From contig NZ_JABVXF010000002.1 in assembly GCF_013349995.1 (NCBI RefSeq), positions 62,001 to 126,000 of the forward strand: a stretch of 64,000 bases of DNA, written 5' to 3'. This document shows, piece by piece, positions 47,329 to 57,008 of the stretch (its first letter is position 1; each line of letters begins with the position of its first letter). The notes below the pieces were generated by a model. It was given only the letters and a program-made list of their open reading frames with translations. It was not told the DNA's origin and did no database searches. Source of the DNA: Pseudoalteromonas sp. 0303. GTDB taxonomy: Bacteria; Pseudomonadota; Gammaproteobacteria; Enterobacterales; Alteromonadaceae. Made by a program: the position numbers and the translations under genes.

Positions 47329-47931
47329 GTGTTAGAAGTTTTAATGTTAGTTTTAGCTTACATACTGGGATCGGTCTCTTCCGCTATCCTTGTATCACGG
47401 CTGTTTAAACTACCAGACCCACGCAGTCATGGATCGAATAACCCGGGTGCTACAAATGTTTATCGCCTTGGTGGAAAAGTCCCCGCTGTTTTAGTTCTTG
47501 TCTTTGATATTTTAAAAGGAACCATCCCTGTCTGGGGTGCCTACTTTTTAAAAATAGACCCGCTAATGTTAGGTTTAATTGGTGTGGCAGCCTGTTTAGG
47601 GCATATGTATCCGCTGTTTTTTAGCTTTAAAGGTGGTAAGGCTGTCGCGACCGCTTTTGGCACGTTATTACCCATTGGTTTATCGCTAGGTGGAATGCTG
47701 ATCGCAACCTGGCTCATAATTATTGCTATCACACGATATTCATCGCTTGCGGCACTGGTTACGGTTTCATTAGCACCTCTTTATACTTGGTGGATAAAAC
47801 CTTTGTATACCTTGCCAGTTACCTTTTTAACCGTGTTGATAATTTTCCGTCACAGAGCAAATATTACTCGCTTGATGGCAGGGGAAGAGCCTAAAGTAGG
47901 GGCTAAGAAAAAAGCCCCAGAGCAGGAATAG
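47329..47931 (+). CDS. plsY: Glycerol-3-phosphate acyltransferase PlsY
   Basis: A 200-residue inner-membrane enzyme that acylates glycerol-3-phosphate from acyl-phosphate. The motifs are [36 protein letters not shown] and [22 protein letters not shown]. Five transmembrane segments and a Lys-rich C-terminus are predicted. The start is GTG with AAGGAA five bases upstream. It is divergent from folB and converges with tsaD. Confidence 0.95.
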   Translation: MLEVLMLVLAYILGSVSSAILVSRLFKLPDPRSHGSNNPGATNVYRLGGKVPAVLVLVFDILKGTIPVWGAYFLKIDPLMLGLIGVAACLGHMYPLFFSFKGGKAVATAFGTLLPIGLSLGGMLIATWLIIIAITRYSSLAALVTVSLAPLYTWWIKPLYTLPVTFLTVLIIFRHRANITRLMAGEEPKVGAKKKAPEQE

Positions 47932-47940
47932 TGTTATAAA

Positions 47941-48954
47941 TTAAAGTGCTTCGAGTGAATCAATAGGCCAGCGCGGCTTTGTTTTCATATCAAGGCTAGC
48001 AAACTGACCTGCTTTCAAACGCTGCATACCAGCATAAGCAATCATAGCGCCGTTATCTGTACAAAACTCTGTGCGCGGGTAATAAACGCGCCCTTTCATG
48101 CCTTGCATTACTCGTTCAAGTTGCGCACGCAATTGCACGTTTGCACTTACACCACCGGCAATCACTAAACGTTTGATATCTGTTTGCTTTAATGCACGCT
48201 TACATTTAATGATTAGGGTATCTATTACCGCTGTTTGGAATGCATGAGCAATATCAGCTTTGGTTTGCTCGTCATCATCACTATCACGAATCGCAAGCGA
48301 TGCCGCTGTTTTTAAGCCACTGAAGCTAAAATCTAAGCCAGGTTTATCAGTCATCGGACGTGGGAATACAAAACGCTCAGGCGTACCTTGCTCCGCAAGT
48401 TTTGCTAGACGTGGGCCACCAGGGTAATCAAGACCTAATAACTTCGCGGTTTTATCGAATGCTTCACCGGCAGCGTCATCAACTGACTCTCCCAGCACTT
48501 CGTATTCACCAATGCCAGATACTTTAACCATCATAGTATGACCGCCAGACACCAGTAGTGCGATAAACGGAAATTCCGGTTTGTCCTCTTCAAGCATTGG
48601 CGCAAGTAGGTGGCCTTCCATATGATGAACAGCAACAGCAGGAATATTCCAACCATAGGCCAATGAGCGACCAATAGAGGTTCCCACAAGGAGTGCACCA
48701 ACAAGTCCAGGGCCTGCGGTGTAAGCAATGCCATCTAAGTCTTCTGGGCCACAACCAGCTTGTGCAAAAGCAGCATCAATCAAAGGTAAGGTTTTACGTA
48801 CGTGATCGCGTGACGCAAGCTCAGGTACTACACCGCCGTAATCGGCATGCACTTTTACTTGGCTATACAGTTGATGTGCTAATAAGCCTTGTTCATCATC
48901 ATAAATGGCAATACCCGTTTCATCACATGATGATTCAATACCTAAAATTCGCAT
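47941..48954 (-). CDS. tsaD: tRNA t6A threonylcarbamoyltransferase subunit TsaD
   Basis: A 337-residue ASKHA-fold protein, the catalytic subunit that puts threonylcarbamoyl on A37 of ANN-decoding tRNAs. [19 protein letters not shown] opens the protein. The metal motif HHMEGH lies near residue 110, and [17 protein letters not shown] and [13 protein letters not shown] follow. The ATG at 48954 with GGAG upstream is preferred to the TTG just before it. rpsU, its common divergent neighbour, is absent here. Confidence 0.97.
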   Translation of the reverse strand: MRILGIESSCDETGIAIYDDEQGLLAHQLYSQVKVHADYGGVVPELASRDHVRKTLPLIDAAFAQAGCGPEDLDGIAYTAGPGLVGALLVGTSIGRSLAYGWNIPAVAVHHMEGHLLAPMLEEDKPEFPFIALLVSGGHTMMVKVSGIGEYEVLGESVDDAAGEAFDKTAKLLGLDYPGGPRLAKLAEQGTPERFVFPRPMTDKPGLDFSFSGLKTAASLAIRDSDDDEQTKADIAHAFQTAVIDTLIIKCKRALKQTDIKRLVIAGGVSANVQLRAQLERVMQGMKGRVYYPRTEFCTDNGAMIAYAGMQRLKAGQFASLDMKTKPRWPIDSLEAL

Positions 48955-49016
48955 CAATTACTCCACCAAGAAAAAACAAACGCGTATTTTACAGTGAAAA
49001 TACGCATTACTGAATA

Positions 49017-49607
49017 TTAAATTGCAATACCGATGTTGGTTTGGCCGTCAGATACTGCAAGTTGCTTAAGCTCTTTTACGTTCTGGGAGGTAATTCGGCC
49101 CATTTGCTCTACAAAATCAATAAGCTCAGCAAGTACATCAATTTCATACTGCATTAGAGGGTGTTCACGAACAGCTTTGTTATCAGCAATTTCACCATCT
49201 ACTGTTAGTTGATATTCAATAAAACGAGCCACTGAAGCCTGTGAAATTTTACTAATATTTAAAAACTCTTGTTCATCTTTAGCTATCAAACCGTGCAACA
49301 TGCCAAGCAAAGCGGTTGCTGTATCGATTGCGGGATAAGTCCCGAACATGTCAAAGTCAGTAAGCTCTGGCACATTCGGCTCTATTTTTTCAATTTGCTT
49401 TTCAAGGCTGATTTTACTTTTTGGTAGTAAGATTTTTTCCCAGCAGACACTTAATGCGCTACGAAAAACCGCGGCATCACCAAACCCTGTTGCTTCACTA
49501 AATAAGCTGTAATTAGGCAGCATACGCTCAAGTAATGCGCCACCTAATACCGCTTTTTGCAAATAGTTTAATTCTCTAATACGTTGAAAATTATTCGCTT
49601 TTGTCAT
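49017..49607 (-). CDS. DUF416 family protein (YjaG-like)
   Basis: A 196-residue cytoplasmic protein that follows E. coli YjaG along its length: LERMLPNYSLFSEATGFGD, the FDMFGTYPAIDTATALLGML block and the end GQTNIGIAI. The family is all-helical and of unknown function. Its start overlaps the DUF2007 gene by 17 bases, so the two are translated from one message. Confidence 0.88.
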   Translation of the reverse strand: MTKANNFQRIRELNYLQKAVLGGALLERMLPNYSLFSEATGFGDAAVFRSALSVCWEKILLPKSKISLEKQIEKIEPNVPELTDFDMFGTYPAIDTATALLGMLHGLIAKDEQEFLNISKISQASVARFIEYQLTVDGEIADNKAVREHPLMQYEIDVLAELIDFVEQMGRITSQNVKELKQLAVSDGQTNIGIAI

Positions 49608-49956
49608 TCTTTACAGTCCCACAAGACCAACATATTTCAAATGTTGCTCCGTTAAGCTCATGACACTTAGGGCATACCCAGTCAGGAGCCGATTGTTTTA
49701 ATTGCCGGTAGTTTAGCAATATTTCTTGCGCCTGGCGCTCTTTTAATGCGTAAACGAGTATATCGACCCCTGTTTGTTCAAATGGGATCTCTCCAAGCGC
49801 CCCTTGTAAAAGCTCACCTTGCAGTTGCGATTCGATCCCTTTACTTTTTAAAAGCCCTTTAATAATGTTGGCTTCTAAGCCATTTTCAGCCTGAAACACT
49901 TTCACCCAAGCGAATGGGTCCTGCTTAGCAGGTTGATTTAAATTATTGTTTTGCAA
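49591..49956 (-). CDS. DUF2007-type protein with C-terminal zinc ribbon
   Basis: A 121-residue protein. An N-terminal DUF2007-like domain (KVFQAENGLEANIIKGLLKS, GIESQLQGELLQGALGEIP, VDILVYALKERQAQEIL) is followed by a zinc ribbon with CPKCHELNGATFEICWSC as the ligand set. The role is unknown. The start is TTG, supported by GGGAAG just upstream; no ATG is available. It overlaps the DUF416 gene. Confidence 0.82.
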   Translation of the reverse strand: MQNNNLNQPAKQDPFAWVKVFQAENGLEANIIKGLLKSKGIESQLQGELLQGALGEIPFEQTGVDILVYALKERQAQEILLNYRQLKQSAPDWVCPKCHELNGATFEICWSCGTVKNDKSE

Positions 49957-50042
49957 ATCACTTCCCTTTTACTTTTCTATCTTTAAATCCTAAACTACGC
50001 TAGCAACTAACTTCGCTGCAATGCTTATTTCAAGGTAGCCAC

Positions 50043-50450
50043 ATGACTTTAACAACACCGGGATTGTTATTCCCTGCAATTTCTTTACTGTTACTTGCTT
50101 ACACCAACCGTTTTTTGGTGCTTGCTCAGCTTATTAGAGAACTCAATGCACGTGAAGGGGAAAGTATCCGCCCATTAGTTGTTGCACAAATTACCAATTT
50201 AAGAAAACGCATTAAACTCATTAGGGTGATGCAGGTTTATGGTGTTGCCTCTTTTCTGATGTGTACCTTATCAATGTTTGCATTATTTATAGAGTTTAAT
50301 ACTACAGGAATCATTTTATTTGGTATCAGCCTCGCTTGCTTAGCCTTATCACTTCTCACCTCTTTGTATGAGATCCACATTTCTTGTGATGCTATTGAAA
50401 TCGAATTAAAGAATATCGAAAAAAAACCAGTTTCAGATAAGGCAGAGTAA
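50043..50450 (+). CDS. DUF2721 family membrane protein
   Basis: A 135-residue protein with three hydrophobic segments: near the N-terminus (PGLLFPAISLLLLAYTNRFL), then about 65-85 and 90-112. A basic stretch ITNLRKRIKLIR lies between them and an acidic/basic tail follows. It fits DUF2721, a family of unknown function. It is divergent from the DUF2007 gene and 51 bases upstream of the HD-GYP response regulator. Confidence 0.8.
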   Translation: MTLTTPGLLFPAISLLLLAYTNRFLVLAQLIRELNAREGESIRPLVVAQITNLRKRIKLIRVMQVYGVASFLMCTLSMFALFIEFNTTGIILFGISLACLALSLLTSLYEIHISCDAIEIELKNIEKKPVSDKAE

Positions 50451-50501
50451 ATTTCTGCCTCTATACTTATTGTATGAGATACAACAATAAGTGGTGTTTT
50501 T

Positions 50502-52028
50502 GTGGATGATTTCTTATTTTCTGAAGAACAGTTAGAAGAAAATAATATAGAAACTGAAGAGCCTGAATACTGGCATATTCTTGTTGTTGATGATGAAGAA
50601 GATATCCATCAAGTTACGAAACTAGTATTAGCTGGCTTCACTTTCGAAAATAAAGGTCTGCGCTTTTATGACGCCTACTCTGCGGCGGAAGCAAAAGAGT
50701 TTTTAAAAAAAGATATTCCCTTTTCTGTTGCTCTAGTTGATGTGGTAATGGAAACCAACCATGCTGGTCTTGAGCTTATTCAATACATTCGCGATGAAAT
50801 AGAAAACCACGATATTCGTTTAATTCTTCGCACAGGTCAGCCAGGTGAAGCCCCTGAAGAAGCGATTATCCGCGATTACGACATCAACGATTATAAAAAC
50901 AAAACTGAGCTCACCGCGATTAAAATTAAAACCTTGCTCTACTCGGCGTTAAGAGCACATCGCGATATTCAAATTATTGATCGCCACAAGCATGGTCTTG
51001 AACAGATCATCAACGCGTCTGCTAACTTTTTAAAATGTGACAGTGTTCATGAATTTGCTTCAACAATTTTAAGCCATGTTACTAACGTGATGGGCATTAA
51101 TGACACGCAAATTTATTGTGCTGCGGCCGTTAATCTACAATCGTCACCAGCAAAAGATTTTCAATTACTTGCAGCCTCAGGTGTAGGCCCCACACCACAG
51201 CAAAACACCATTCCTGATGAAGTAAAAAACTTATTTATAGATGCACATGAGCGAAAATCATCACTAAAAACAAGTAATGATTATATTGGTTACTTTCCTA
51301 CCAAAGCCGGCCTTGAAACCATGCTTTATGTTCATAAAGGCAGTAAGTTACAGGCCACAGAACATCAACTGTTAGAGTTTTATGCCAACAATATCGCGCT
51401 TGCTTACGATAATTTAAAACTCAGAGAAATGGTAAAAGAATCGCAAAAAGAGCTGTCGTACATTCTTGGAGAAGCAGTAGAAAAACGCTCTAAAGAAACC
51501 GGCTCTCACGTTAAACGTGTTGCTTTATATAGTGAGTTACTTGCTCAGCTTTCAGAGCTTAACCCATTTCAATGTGAAATTATTAAGCTTGCTTCACCGC
51601 TACATGACATTGGTAAAATCAGCATTCCAGACAGCATATTGAATAAACCTGGTAAACTCACTGATGATGAGTGGGAAATAATGAAAACCCATGCAGAAAT
51701 CGGCTATGAAATATTAAAAAACTCAAGTAACGAGATATTGACATGCGGTGCTTTAATTTCTTACCAGCATCATGAAAAGTGGGATGGTTCAGGGTATCCG
51801 CAAGGTTTAATGGCAGACGATATTAATATAGTTGGCCGCATAACCGCCCTCGCCGATGTGTTTGACGCCCTTTGCAGCGACCGTTGTTATAAGAAGGCTT
51901 GGCCATTAGAAGAGGCGTTAACTCTCATAAAAGATCAGCGCGCGAAACATTTTGATCCAATTCTAGTCGACTTATTACTTGAAAATTTACCACTTTTCTT
52001 AGAGATTAAGGACCGTTATCCTGATTAG
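50502..52028 (+). CDS. Response regulator with DUF3369 and HD-GYP output
   Basis: A 508-residue cytoplasmic two-component protein. The receiver (about residues 25-155) has DDEED acid residues and phosphoacceptor Asp80 in ALVDVVME. A DUF3369 domain (about 175-310) is GAF-like, and the HD-GYP domain (about 320-500) has GSHVKRVALYSELLA, PLHDIGKISIPDSILNKPG and HHEKWDGSGYPQG. It should degrade c-di-GMP when phosphorylated. No histidine kinase is adjacent. The start is GTG, with only a weak ribosome binding site. Confidence 0.92.
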   Translation: MDDFLFSEEQLEENNIETEEPEYWHILVVDDEEDIHQVTKLVLAGFTFENKGLRFYDAYSAAEAKEFLKKDIPFSVALVDVVMETNHAGLELIQYIRDEIENHDIRLILRTGQPGEAPEEAIIRDYDINDYKNKTELTAIKIKTLLYSALRAHRDIQIIDRHKHGLEQIINASANFLKCDSVHEFASTILSHVTNVMGINDTQIYCAAAVNLQSSPAKDFQLLAASGVGPTPQQNTIPDEVKNLFIDAHERKSSLKTSNDYIGYFPTKAGLETMLYVHKGSKLQATEHQLLEFYANNIALAYDNLKLREMVKESQKELSYILGEAVEKRSKETGSHVKRVALYSELLAQLSELNPFQCEIIKLASPLHDIGKISIPDSILNKPGKLTDDEWEIMKTHAEIGYEILKNSSNEILTCGALISYQHHEKWDGSGYPQGLMADDINIVGRITALADVFDALCSDRCYKKAWPLEEALTLIKDQRAKHFDPILVDLLLENLPLFLEIKDRYPD

Positions 52029-52143
52029 ATGTAACTTTTCTGTAAAGTACTTCCTAAAATAGGTACAATAATTTACTATGCCTACCGTGAAGTATAATAT
52101 TGCCTGGACGTAAAAGGCTTACTTATAACAAGGGACTATTAAA

Positions 52144-53031
52144 GTGAGATTTGAACAACTTGAACAATTTGTGGCGCTCGGGGTGCTGAGGCATTTCCGA
52201 CAAGCTGCAGAAAAAACCCAAATAAGCACTTCAGCGTTAACTCGTAGTATTCAGACGCTCGAAGATGAAATTGGTTATGAGCTCGTTACCCGCTCTACAC
52301 GCTCAGTTAAGTTAACCAAAGAAGGTGAACTTTTCCTTGAGTACGCTAAACAAACCCTCGACAACCTAGAAGAAACCAAAAAGCGTTTATTCGAATCTTT
52401 AAATGGTTGCACTAACGAAAAATTAGTTATTGGTTATACCAACAAGGCAAGCACGGTTGTGCCTGTTTCTTGCGGCCAATTTTTAGCGCAGTATCCGCAT
52501 GTAAAAATCGAGATGCAACTACAAGAGCAAAGTGAACTTGTACGTAAACTGCAATTAGGTGAAATTGATATTAGCGTATGCTCGCAGGCAATGAACAGCA
52601 TTGGTAGTGATATACATTTACCTGATCAACTGATTATTTTTGTAGCTAAAAACCACCCACTTGCACATAAGAGCGACATTAGTAAACGCGACTTTGCAGA
52701 CTACCCTATGTACAGCTGTTTTTCACAGTCTAAACAAGTGCAAGCTATGCTAAACGATGCTATCGAATCTTTTGATAAAACATCCAGCATCAAAGTAGGT
52801 AGCATCGAGCAAGTAATGGATGGCCTTAAAAAGTCAAACCACATCGCAATAGCCAGTATTGAACACACAAATATTGTCTCTTCAGACCCAGATTTACTGT
52901 TATTGAAAACCAATAAAGGTATCGTACACGAGCAGCTTGTGATCCAAACAAATCAACAAATCAATGAGAATTCTCATGTTAGTCATTTACTTGACCTCAT
53001 TGAAAAAACGGCGTTATCAAGCCAAAGCTAA
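52144..53031 (+). CDS. LysR-family transcriptional regulator
   Basis: A 295-residue LysR protein. The N-terminal winged helix-turn-helix is clear (FEQLEQFVALGVLRHFRQAA, ISTSALTRSIQTLEDEIGYE, RSTRSVKLTKEGE). A periplasmic-binding-like effector domain follows (about 90-290). The start is GTG, with AGGGAC upstream. It is followed by a 2OG-Fe(II) oxygenase gene on the same strand after 140 bases; a regulatory link is possible but not shown. Confidence 0.92.
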   Translation: MRFEQLEQFVALGVLRHFRQAAEKTQISTSALTRSIQTLEDEIGYELVTRSTRSVKLTKEGELFLEYAKQTLDNLEETKKRLFESLNGCTNEKLVIGYTNKASTVVPVSCGQFLAQYPHVKIEMQLQEQSELVRKLQLGEIDISVCSQAMNSIGSDIHLPDQLIIFVAKNHPLAHKSDISKRDFADYPMYSCFSQSKQVQAMLNDAIESFDKTSSIKVGSIEQVMDGLKKSNHIAIASIEHTNIVSSDPDLLLLKTNKGIVHEQLVIQTNQQINENSHVSHLLDLIEKTALSSQS

Positions 53032-53171
53032 TAGCTATAATATATACTGCTAGCCTGTAATTAATCAGGCTAGCCAATCCCCTTTATTTCTTCATCTTTT
53101 ACTGCATAAAAAGCGTGCATCGCAGAATTTTTCATATACACTTACGCACCTTTTTTTGATTGTGCACATGA

Positions 53172-53792
53172 ATGAACGCACCGCTAATTACCGACACATA
53201 CTTAGATGCTATTGAACGTACAGGATATGCTGTTGTTGAAAACGCGATTGATGAAAGCTTAATTGCTGATTTAATTGCAGATTGCTATCGCATTAATCCG
53301 CATTTTCATACCGCAGGTATTGGCCGATTAAACGACCAACAAATAGATAAAACTGTGCGTAAAGATAAAACCTTTTGGTTTGATAGCTCTAGCCAAGCAC
53401 AAATTACTTATCTGGCGACCATGGAAGCAATAAAGACACAGTTGAACCGTAGCTTCTATTTAGGCTTATTTGATTATGAATGCCATTATGCAAAGTATCA
53501 ACAAGGTGACTTTTATAAAAAGCACTATGATGCCTTCAAAGGCCGTTCGAATCGCATTTTTACAACGGTTTGTTACTTAAATACGCCAGAGTCTGGCGGT
53601 GAATTGGTGATCTACAAACCAAAAAGTAAAGACATTGAAATAGTTATTAAACCTCAAGCGGGCTTATTGGTTATGTTTGAAAGCGAACGCTTTATGCATG
53701 AAGTATTACCCGCAAGCGATGTACGCTACTCTATTGCGGGCTGGTTCAGAAAAAATGCCTCAATCAGCGGCATTATCGACCCACCAAGGTAA
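53172..53792 (+). CDS. 2-oxoglutarate/Fe(II)-dependent oxygenase
   Basis: A 206-residue prolyl-4-hydroxylase-like double-stranded beta-helix. The iron ligands are His and Asp in KKHYDAFKG and His in RFMHEVLPA; the 2-oxoglutarate Arg is probably in VRYSIAGWF. YAKYQQGDFYKKHYD and RIFTTVCYLNTPESGGELVIY are typical of proline/ribosomal-protein hydroxylase relatives. The substrate cannot be told from sequence. There is no clear ribosome binding site, so the start is less certain. It meets the ubiA stop end to end. Confidence 0.85.
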   Translation: MNAPLITDTYLDAIERTGYAVVENAIDESLIADLIADCYRINPHFHTAGIGRLNDQQIDKTVRKDKTFWFDSSSQAQITYLATMEAIKTQLNRSFYLGLFDYECHYAKYQQGDFYKKHYDAFKGRSNRIFTTVCYLNTPESGGELVIYKPKSKDIEIVIKPQAGLLVMFESERFMHEVLPASDVRYSIAGWFRKNASISGIIDPPR

Positions 53793-54671
53793 TTAAAATG
53801 GCAGTGGCAAGGATGCTGCTATACCGATAAAAATCACTAAGCCTACATAATGGTTATTCAAAAATGCTTTGAAACAAGGATCTCGCTCTCGTTTATGAAT
53901 AAGCATTTGTTGATAAAGTAAAAAACCAACCGCTGCTGCTAAGCCCAGCCAATAAGGAAAACCAAGGTGATTACTCATACCTATGTAAGCAAGAATCGTA
54001 ATAAACAAGGCATTGAGTAAAAAAATGATGTGTCTGTCATAGCTGGCAAACAAGATTGCTGTTGATTTAACGCCAATCTTTAAATCATCATCTCTATCAA
54101 CCATGGCATACATAGTGTCATAAGCCACAGTCCAAACAAGATTCGCGGTAAATAGTAGCCAGGCTTCTAATGGCACTGAGCCAATCGATGCCATATAGGC
54201 CATTGGAATAGCCCAGCTGAATGCAGCACCAAGCACAACTTGCGGTAGTTGCGTGTAGCGCTTCATAAAGGGATAACAAAACGCCAGTGCTAAGGCACCA
54301 AACGATAGTAATATCGTTGACCATCCGAGTGTTAACACTAAACCAAAGGCCACCACAATAAGCAGTACAAACAAACTCAGAGCTTCACCACTTGATACCA
54401 AACCTGCTGCCAGCGGTCGCTGGGCTGTGCGCTTAACAGAGCCATCTATCTTACGATCGGCAAAGTCATTAATTACACACCCAGCACTGCGCATCACAAA
54501 GACGCCCAAACTGAAAACCACAAAATTTAATAAGCTCGGTGTGCCAAGCTCAGCAAGCCACAGCGCCCAATAAGTTGGCCATAATAGCAACAAGGTGCCA
54601 ATTGGCTTATCGGTACGCATTAACTGTTTATAGTAAGGTATATGTGCGACCTTAAGTGCAGCTAGCTTCAT
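53793..54671 (-). CDS. ubiA: 4-hydroxybenzoate polyprenyltransferase
   Basis: A 292-residue inner-membrane prenyltransferase that joins 4-hydroxybenzoate to the polyprenyl tail of ubiquinone. The two Asp-rich motifs are present as [18 protein letters not shown] (about residues 65-82) and [18 protein letters not shown] (about 188-205). Eight or nine helices are predicted. It overlaps ubiC by four bases (ATGA), forming the ubiCA operon. Confidence 0.96.
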   Translation of the reverse strand: MKLAALKVAHIPYYKQLMRTDKPIGTLLLLWPTYWALWLAELGTPSLLNFVVFSLGVFVMRSAGCVINDFADRKIDGSVKRTAQRPLAAGLVSSGEALSLFVLLIVVAFGLVLTLGWSTILLSFGALALAFCYPFMKRYTQLPQVVLGAAFSWAIPMAYMASIGSVPLEAWLLFTANLVWTVAYDTMYAMVDRDDDLKIGVKSTAILFASYDRHIIFLLNALFITILAYIGMSNHLGFPYWLGLAAAVGFLLYQQMLIHKRERDPCFKAFLNNHYVGLVIFIGIAASLPLPF

Positions 54672-55213
54672 AGGTAAATATACGCTCCAGGTAAGAATAC
54701 TTCAGCCACGAGAAAATGAGCATTAGATAAGCTAAAAACACTGCGTCTTCCCCACAATGGTTGTGAAGAGAAGCCAATTTCAGCTGTTAAAGCTTGGATA
54801 GCGTGCTGCTGTGAAAATTTAGCAACTTCTATTTCTGTGCGCGATAAGCTTGGGTCTTGAAAAATAACATCACCAAGCGGCCTTGTTCCCATACTTAGTA
54901 ACTGCTGCTTTTTTAATGTATCATCTGCCGGCAACCAGCTTTGTGCATAAACCATTGGTTTACCATCGCATAGAAGTAACACTTCGCGATTTAATGCCTG
55001 ACTTAGAGAGGTATTGAGTAACGCTTGTTGCTCGGCGGTTAGGTCAAATGGCGCCTCGTTTAAAACTTCAACTGAAAAAGCCTGACAGTGACTTTTAAGC
55101 TTGGCTGTTAATGACCCAGCTTCAAGCAACCAACTTTGCTGTTGTTGCGTCAAATCTGGAAATGCTGAAGCAGGCTGCCAACTTGCAGCTAATGAAACTG
55201 GGAATGTGATCAC
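54668..55213 (-). CDS. ubiC: Chorismate lyase
   Basis: A 181-residue enzyme that makes 4-hydroxybenzoate from chorismate, the first committed ubiquinone step. The family core is seen in [20 protein letters not shown], the TRPLGDVIF block with its active-site Arg, and WGRRSVFSL, then the final [10 protein letters not shown] with conserved Glu. It is translationally coupled to ubiA, which uses its product. Confidence 0.92.
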   Translation of the reverse strand: MITFPVSLAASWQPASAFPDLTQQQQSWLLEAGSLTAKLKSHCQAFSVEVLNEAPFDLTAEQQALLNTSLSQALNREVLLLCDGKPMVYAQSWLPADDTLKKQQLLSMGTRPLGDVIFQDPSLSRTEIEVAKFSQQHAIQALTAEIGFSSQPLWGRRSVFSLSNAHFLVAEVFLPGAYIYL

Positions 55214-55378
55214 AACGACTCATTATTTTTAAAAACCGTGCAAATGATATCACTGCTGCACGTTTCGAAAAAGTCATGATTTAATCTCAAGCAGGGTTAA
55301 AAAACGCAGAACAGCCTGTATCTTAAGTGAATTTGGGTATAGACTAAAAATCATTGAAAGGGTGGAATATTCTTAACT

Positions 55379-55783
55379 ATGAAAAAATCATTGTTATCAA
55401 TTTACTTGATAAGCATGCTACTTGTTACTGCAACAAGTTGGTCTGTACGCGCTGAATCAAATGTTGGCTACTTTGGTTTTGAGCCTGACATCATCACAAA
55501 CTACATAGGTCAAGGTAATAAAAAACTTGGCTATGTTCGTATAACGGTGGATCTCATGCTCAATGATCTATCTGATATCGCAATCGTAGAACATCACACT
55601 CCACTATTGCGTGATGCGATTGTTGAAATACTCTCAAAAGAGCCTGTAGAAAACATTAAATCGCTTACCGGTCGCGAAGAAATCAGAAAGCGCTGCACCG
55701 AAAAGCTAAAAGCACTACTAAAACAAGAAACAGGACAAGAAATTGTCCGAGAAGTGTTATTTACTAAGTATTTATATCATTAA
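55379..55783 (+). CDS. FliL-like periplasmic protein
   Basis: A 134-residue protein resembling flagellar basal-body FliL in its C-terminal domain: YFGFEPDIITNY, LGYVRITVDLMLND, HHTPLLRDAIVEILS and REVLFTKYLYH. Unlike flagellar FliL, it starts with what looks like a cleavable signal peptide (MKKSLLSIYLISMLLVTATS to VRAES). It is far from any flagellar gene. Proteins of this type next to ubiCA and glpG appear in related genera. The role is unknown. Confidence 0.78.
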   Translation: MKKSLLSIYLISMLLVTATSWSVRAESNVGYFGFEPDIITNYIGQGNKKLGYVRITVDLMLNDLSDIAIVEHHTPLLRDAIVEILSKEPVENIKSLTGREEIRKRCTEKLKALLKQETGQEIVREVLFTKYLYH

Positions 55784-55786
55784 TTG

Positions 55787-55818
55787 TAAGATGGCGGCAT
55801 TAGCCGCCATTTTTATTT
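55787..55818. terminator. Terminator between fliL-like gene and glpG
   Basis: The arms ATGGCGGC and GCCGCCAT around ATTA are followed by TTTTATTT on the + strand. It lies between converging genes. Confidence 0.85.
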
Positions 55819-55824
55819 ACGCGA

Positions 55825-56640
55825 TTATTTTCGTGAAAGCAGCTTGTCTGACACGGCATAAGCCATACCAGCCAATAACCCCGCTAAATGCGCCCAGTTC
55901 GCCATACTCACAGGCAACATATCTACAAAGCCTAGAATAAGCCATACCAGCATAAAACCGACAATACTATTACTTACTAGTGGCGGCTCTGTTGGCCTCA
56001 TTACGCTGTAGATCCAACAAAAACCCAGTAAACCATACACAACGCCGCTTAGACCACCAAAGTTAGGCCCAACTACTAAAAACTGTGCCCAGTTACTAAT
56101 GAATGCCGTCACTAAAAATAAACCCACTAAGGTTAATTTGCCACTGCGTTTTTCTATATCGTTACCCAGCGTCATCCACCAGATCAAATTAAAAATAAGA
56201 TGAATAGCGCTAAAATGCACAATGGCAGGTGTAAACCAAGTTAGTGGCTGTGCAGGGTTGAACTGCAACATACTGTAAATAGTTTCAAAACCACCTAATA
56301 AGAAGGCAATAAATATAGCTATCGAGACTAAAGTAACCGTACGGTTTAGCCAGCTTAATGCCTTAAAGCGAGCTTTTAAATTAAGGGATTGCCCTTGATA
56401 TGACAGAGGCGATTGCGTACTGCCTACCTGCCATGAAGCTTGTTGGTATTTTTCGTCATGAGGGTTAGCAGCAAACTCCTGCCAAAGAGGTTGAGCTTGA
56501 TGAAAGTGCTCTGGAGCAACACAAATAATCACAGTTTGTCCATCTTGCGAGCGCAGCTCTCCATGTAAGCCCTTACTTTTTATGTAATCTATAAAGCCTT
56601 GTGCGGCGCGAGGATTATTTATGCTACCCAACTCAATCAT
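55825..56640 (-). CDS. glpG: Rhomboid intramembrane serine protease GlpG
   Basis: A 271-residue intramembrane protease. A soluble N-terminal domain (about 1-75) precedes six helices. The catalytic Ser198 is in GGLSGVVYGLLG and His251 in MANWAHLAGLLAGM; the HLIFNLIWW motif of helix 2 is present. The catalytic dyad is thus intact. Its ATG overlaps the glpE stop by four bases, as in the glpEG arrangement of enterobacteria, but glpR is absent. Confidence 0.95.
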   Translation of the reverse strand: MIELGSINNPRAAQGFIDYIKSKGLHGELRSQDGQTVIICVAPEHFHQAQPLWQEFAANPHDEKYQQASWQVGSTQSPLSYQGQSLNLKARFKALSWLNRTVTLVSIAIFIAFLLGGFETIYSMLQFNPAQPLTWFTPAIVHFSAIHLIFNLIWWMTLGNDIEKRSGKLTLVGLFLVTAFISNWAQFLVVGPNFGGLSGVVYGLLGFCWIYSVMRPTEPPLVSNSIVGFMLVWLILGFVDMLPVSMANWAHLAGLLAGMAYAVSDKLLSRK

Positions 56641-56954
56641 CGTTCAATGTGCTCCGGTAGTTGTGCCTGCCAAGCTGTAAAGCCACCATCCATGCTGTAT
56701 ACGTCTTCAAACCCCTGCTCTACTAAATAGCTCGCAGCACCTTGAGAACTCACACCATGATAGCAAACAACGATGATTGGCTGATCAAACTCTTTATGTA
56801 TCATAAATTCGCTGATGTTGGCATTTGATAAATGCTCAGCACCTGGGATATGACCCGTTTGAAATGAGTTAGGATCGCGAATATCAGCAATCACAACCTC
56901 TTCTTTATCTAACAGCGCAAATGTTTCGCTCACTGAAATATGTTTATACGACAT
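56637..56954 (-). CDS. glpE: Thiosulfate sulfurtransferase GlpE (rhodanese)
   Basis: A 105-residue single-domain rhodanese. The active-site loop VCYHGVSSQGAA has the persulfide-carrying Cys64. IADIRDPNSFQTGHIPGA is the N-terminal family block. It moves sulfur from thiosulfate to cyanide or thioredoxin in vitro. It is coupled to glpG by a four-base overlap. Confidence 0.93.
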   Translation of the reverse strand: MSYKHISVSETFALLDKEEVVIADIRDPNSFQTGHIPGAEHLSNANISEFMIHKEFDQPIIVVCYHGVSSQGAASYLVEQGFEDVYSMDGGFTAWQAQLPEHIER

Positions 56955-56969
56955 AGTACTCTCTAAACT

Positions 56970-56994
56970 AAAAAGGCGGCCAAAGCCGCCTTAT
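56970..56994 (-). terminator. Terminator of the kbl-tdh unit
   Basis: The arms AAGGCGGC and GCCGCCTT enclose a four-base loop and are followed by TTT on the - strand, 15 bases past the tdh stop and before glpE. Confidence 0.8.
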
Positions 56995-57008
56995 CAAATT
57001 ACTCGGTA

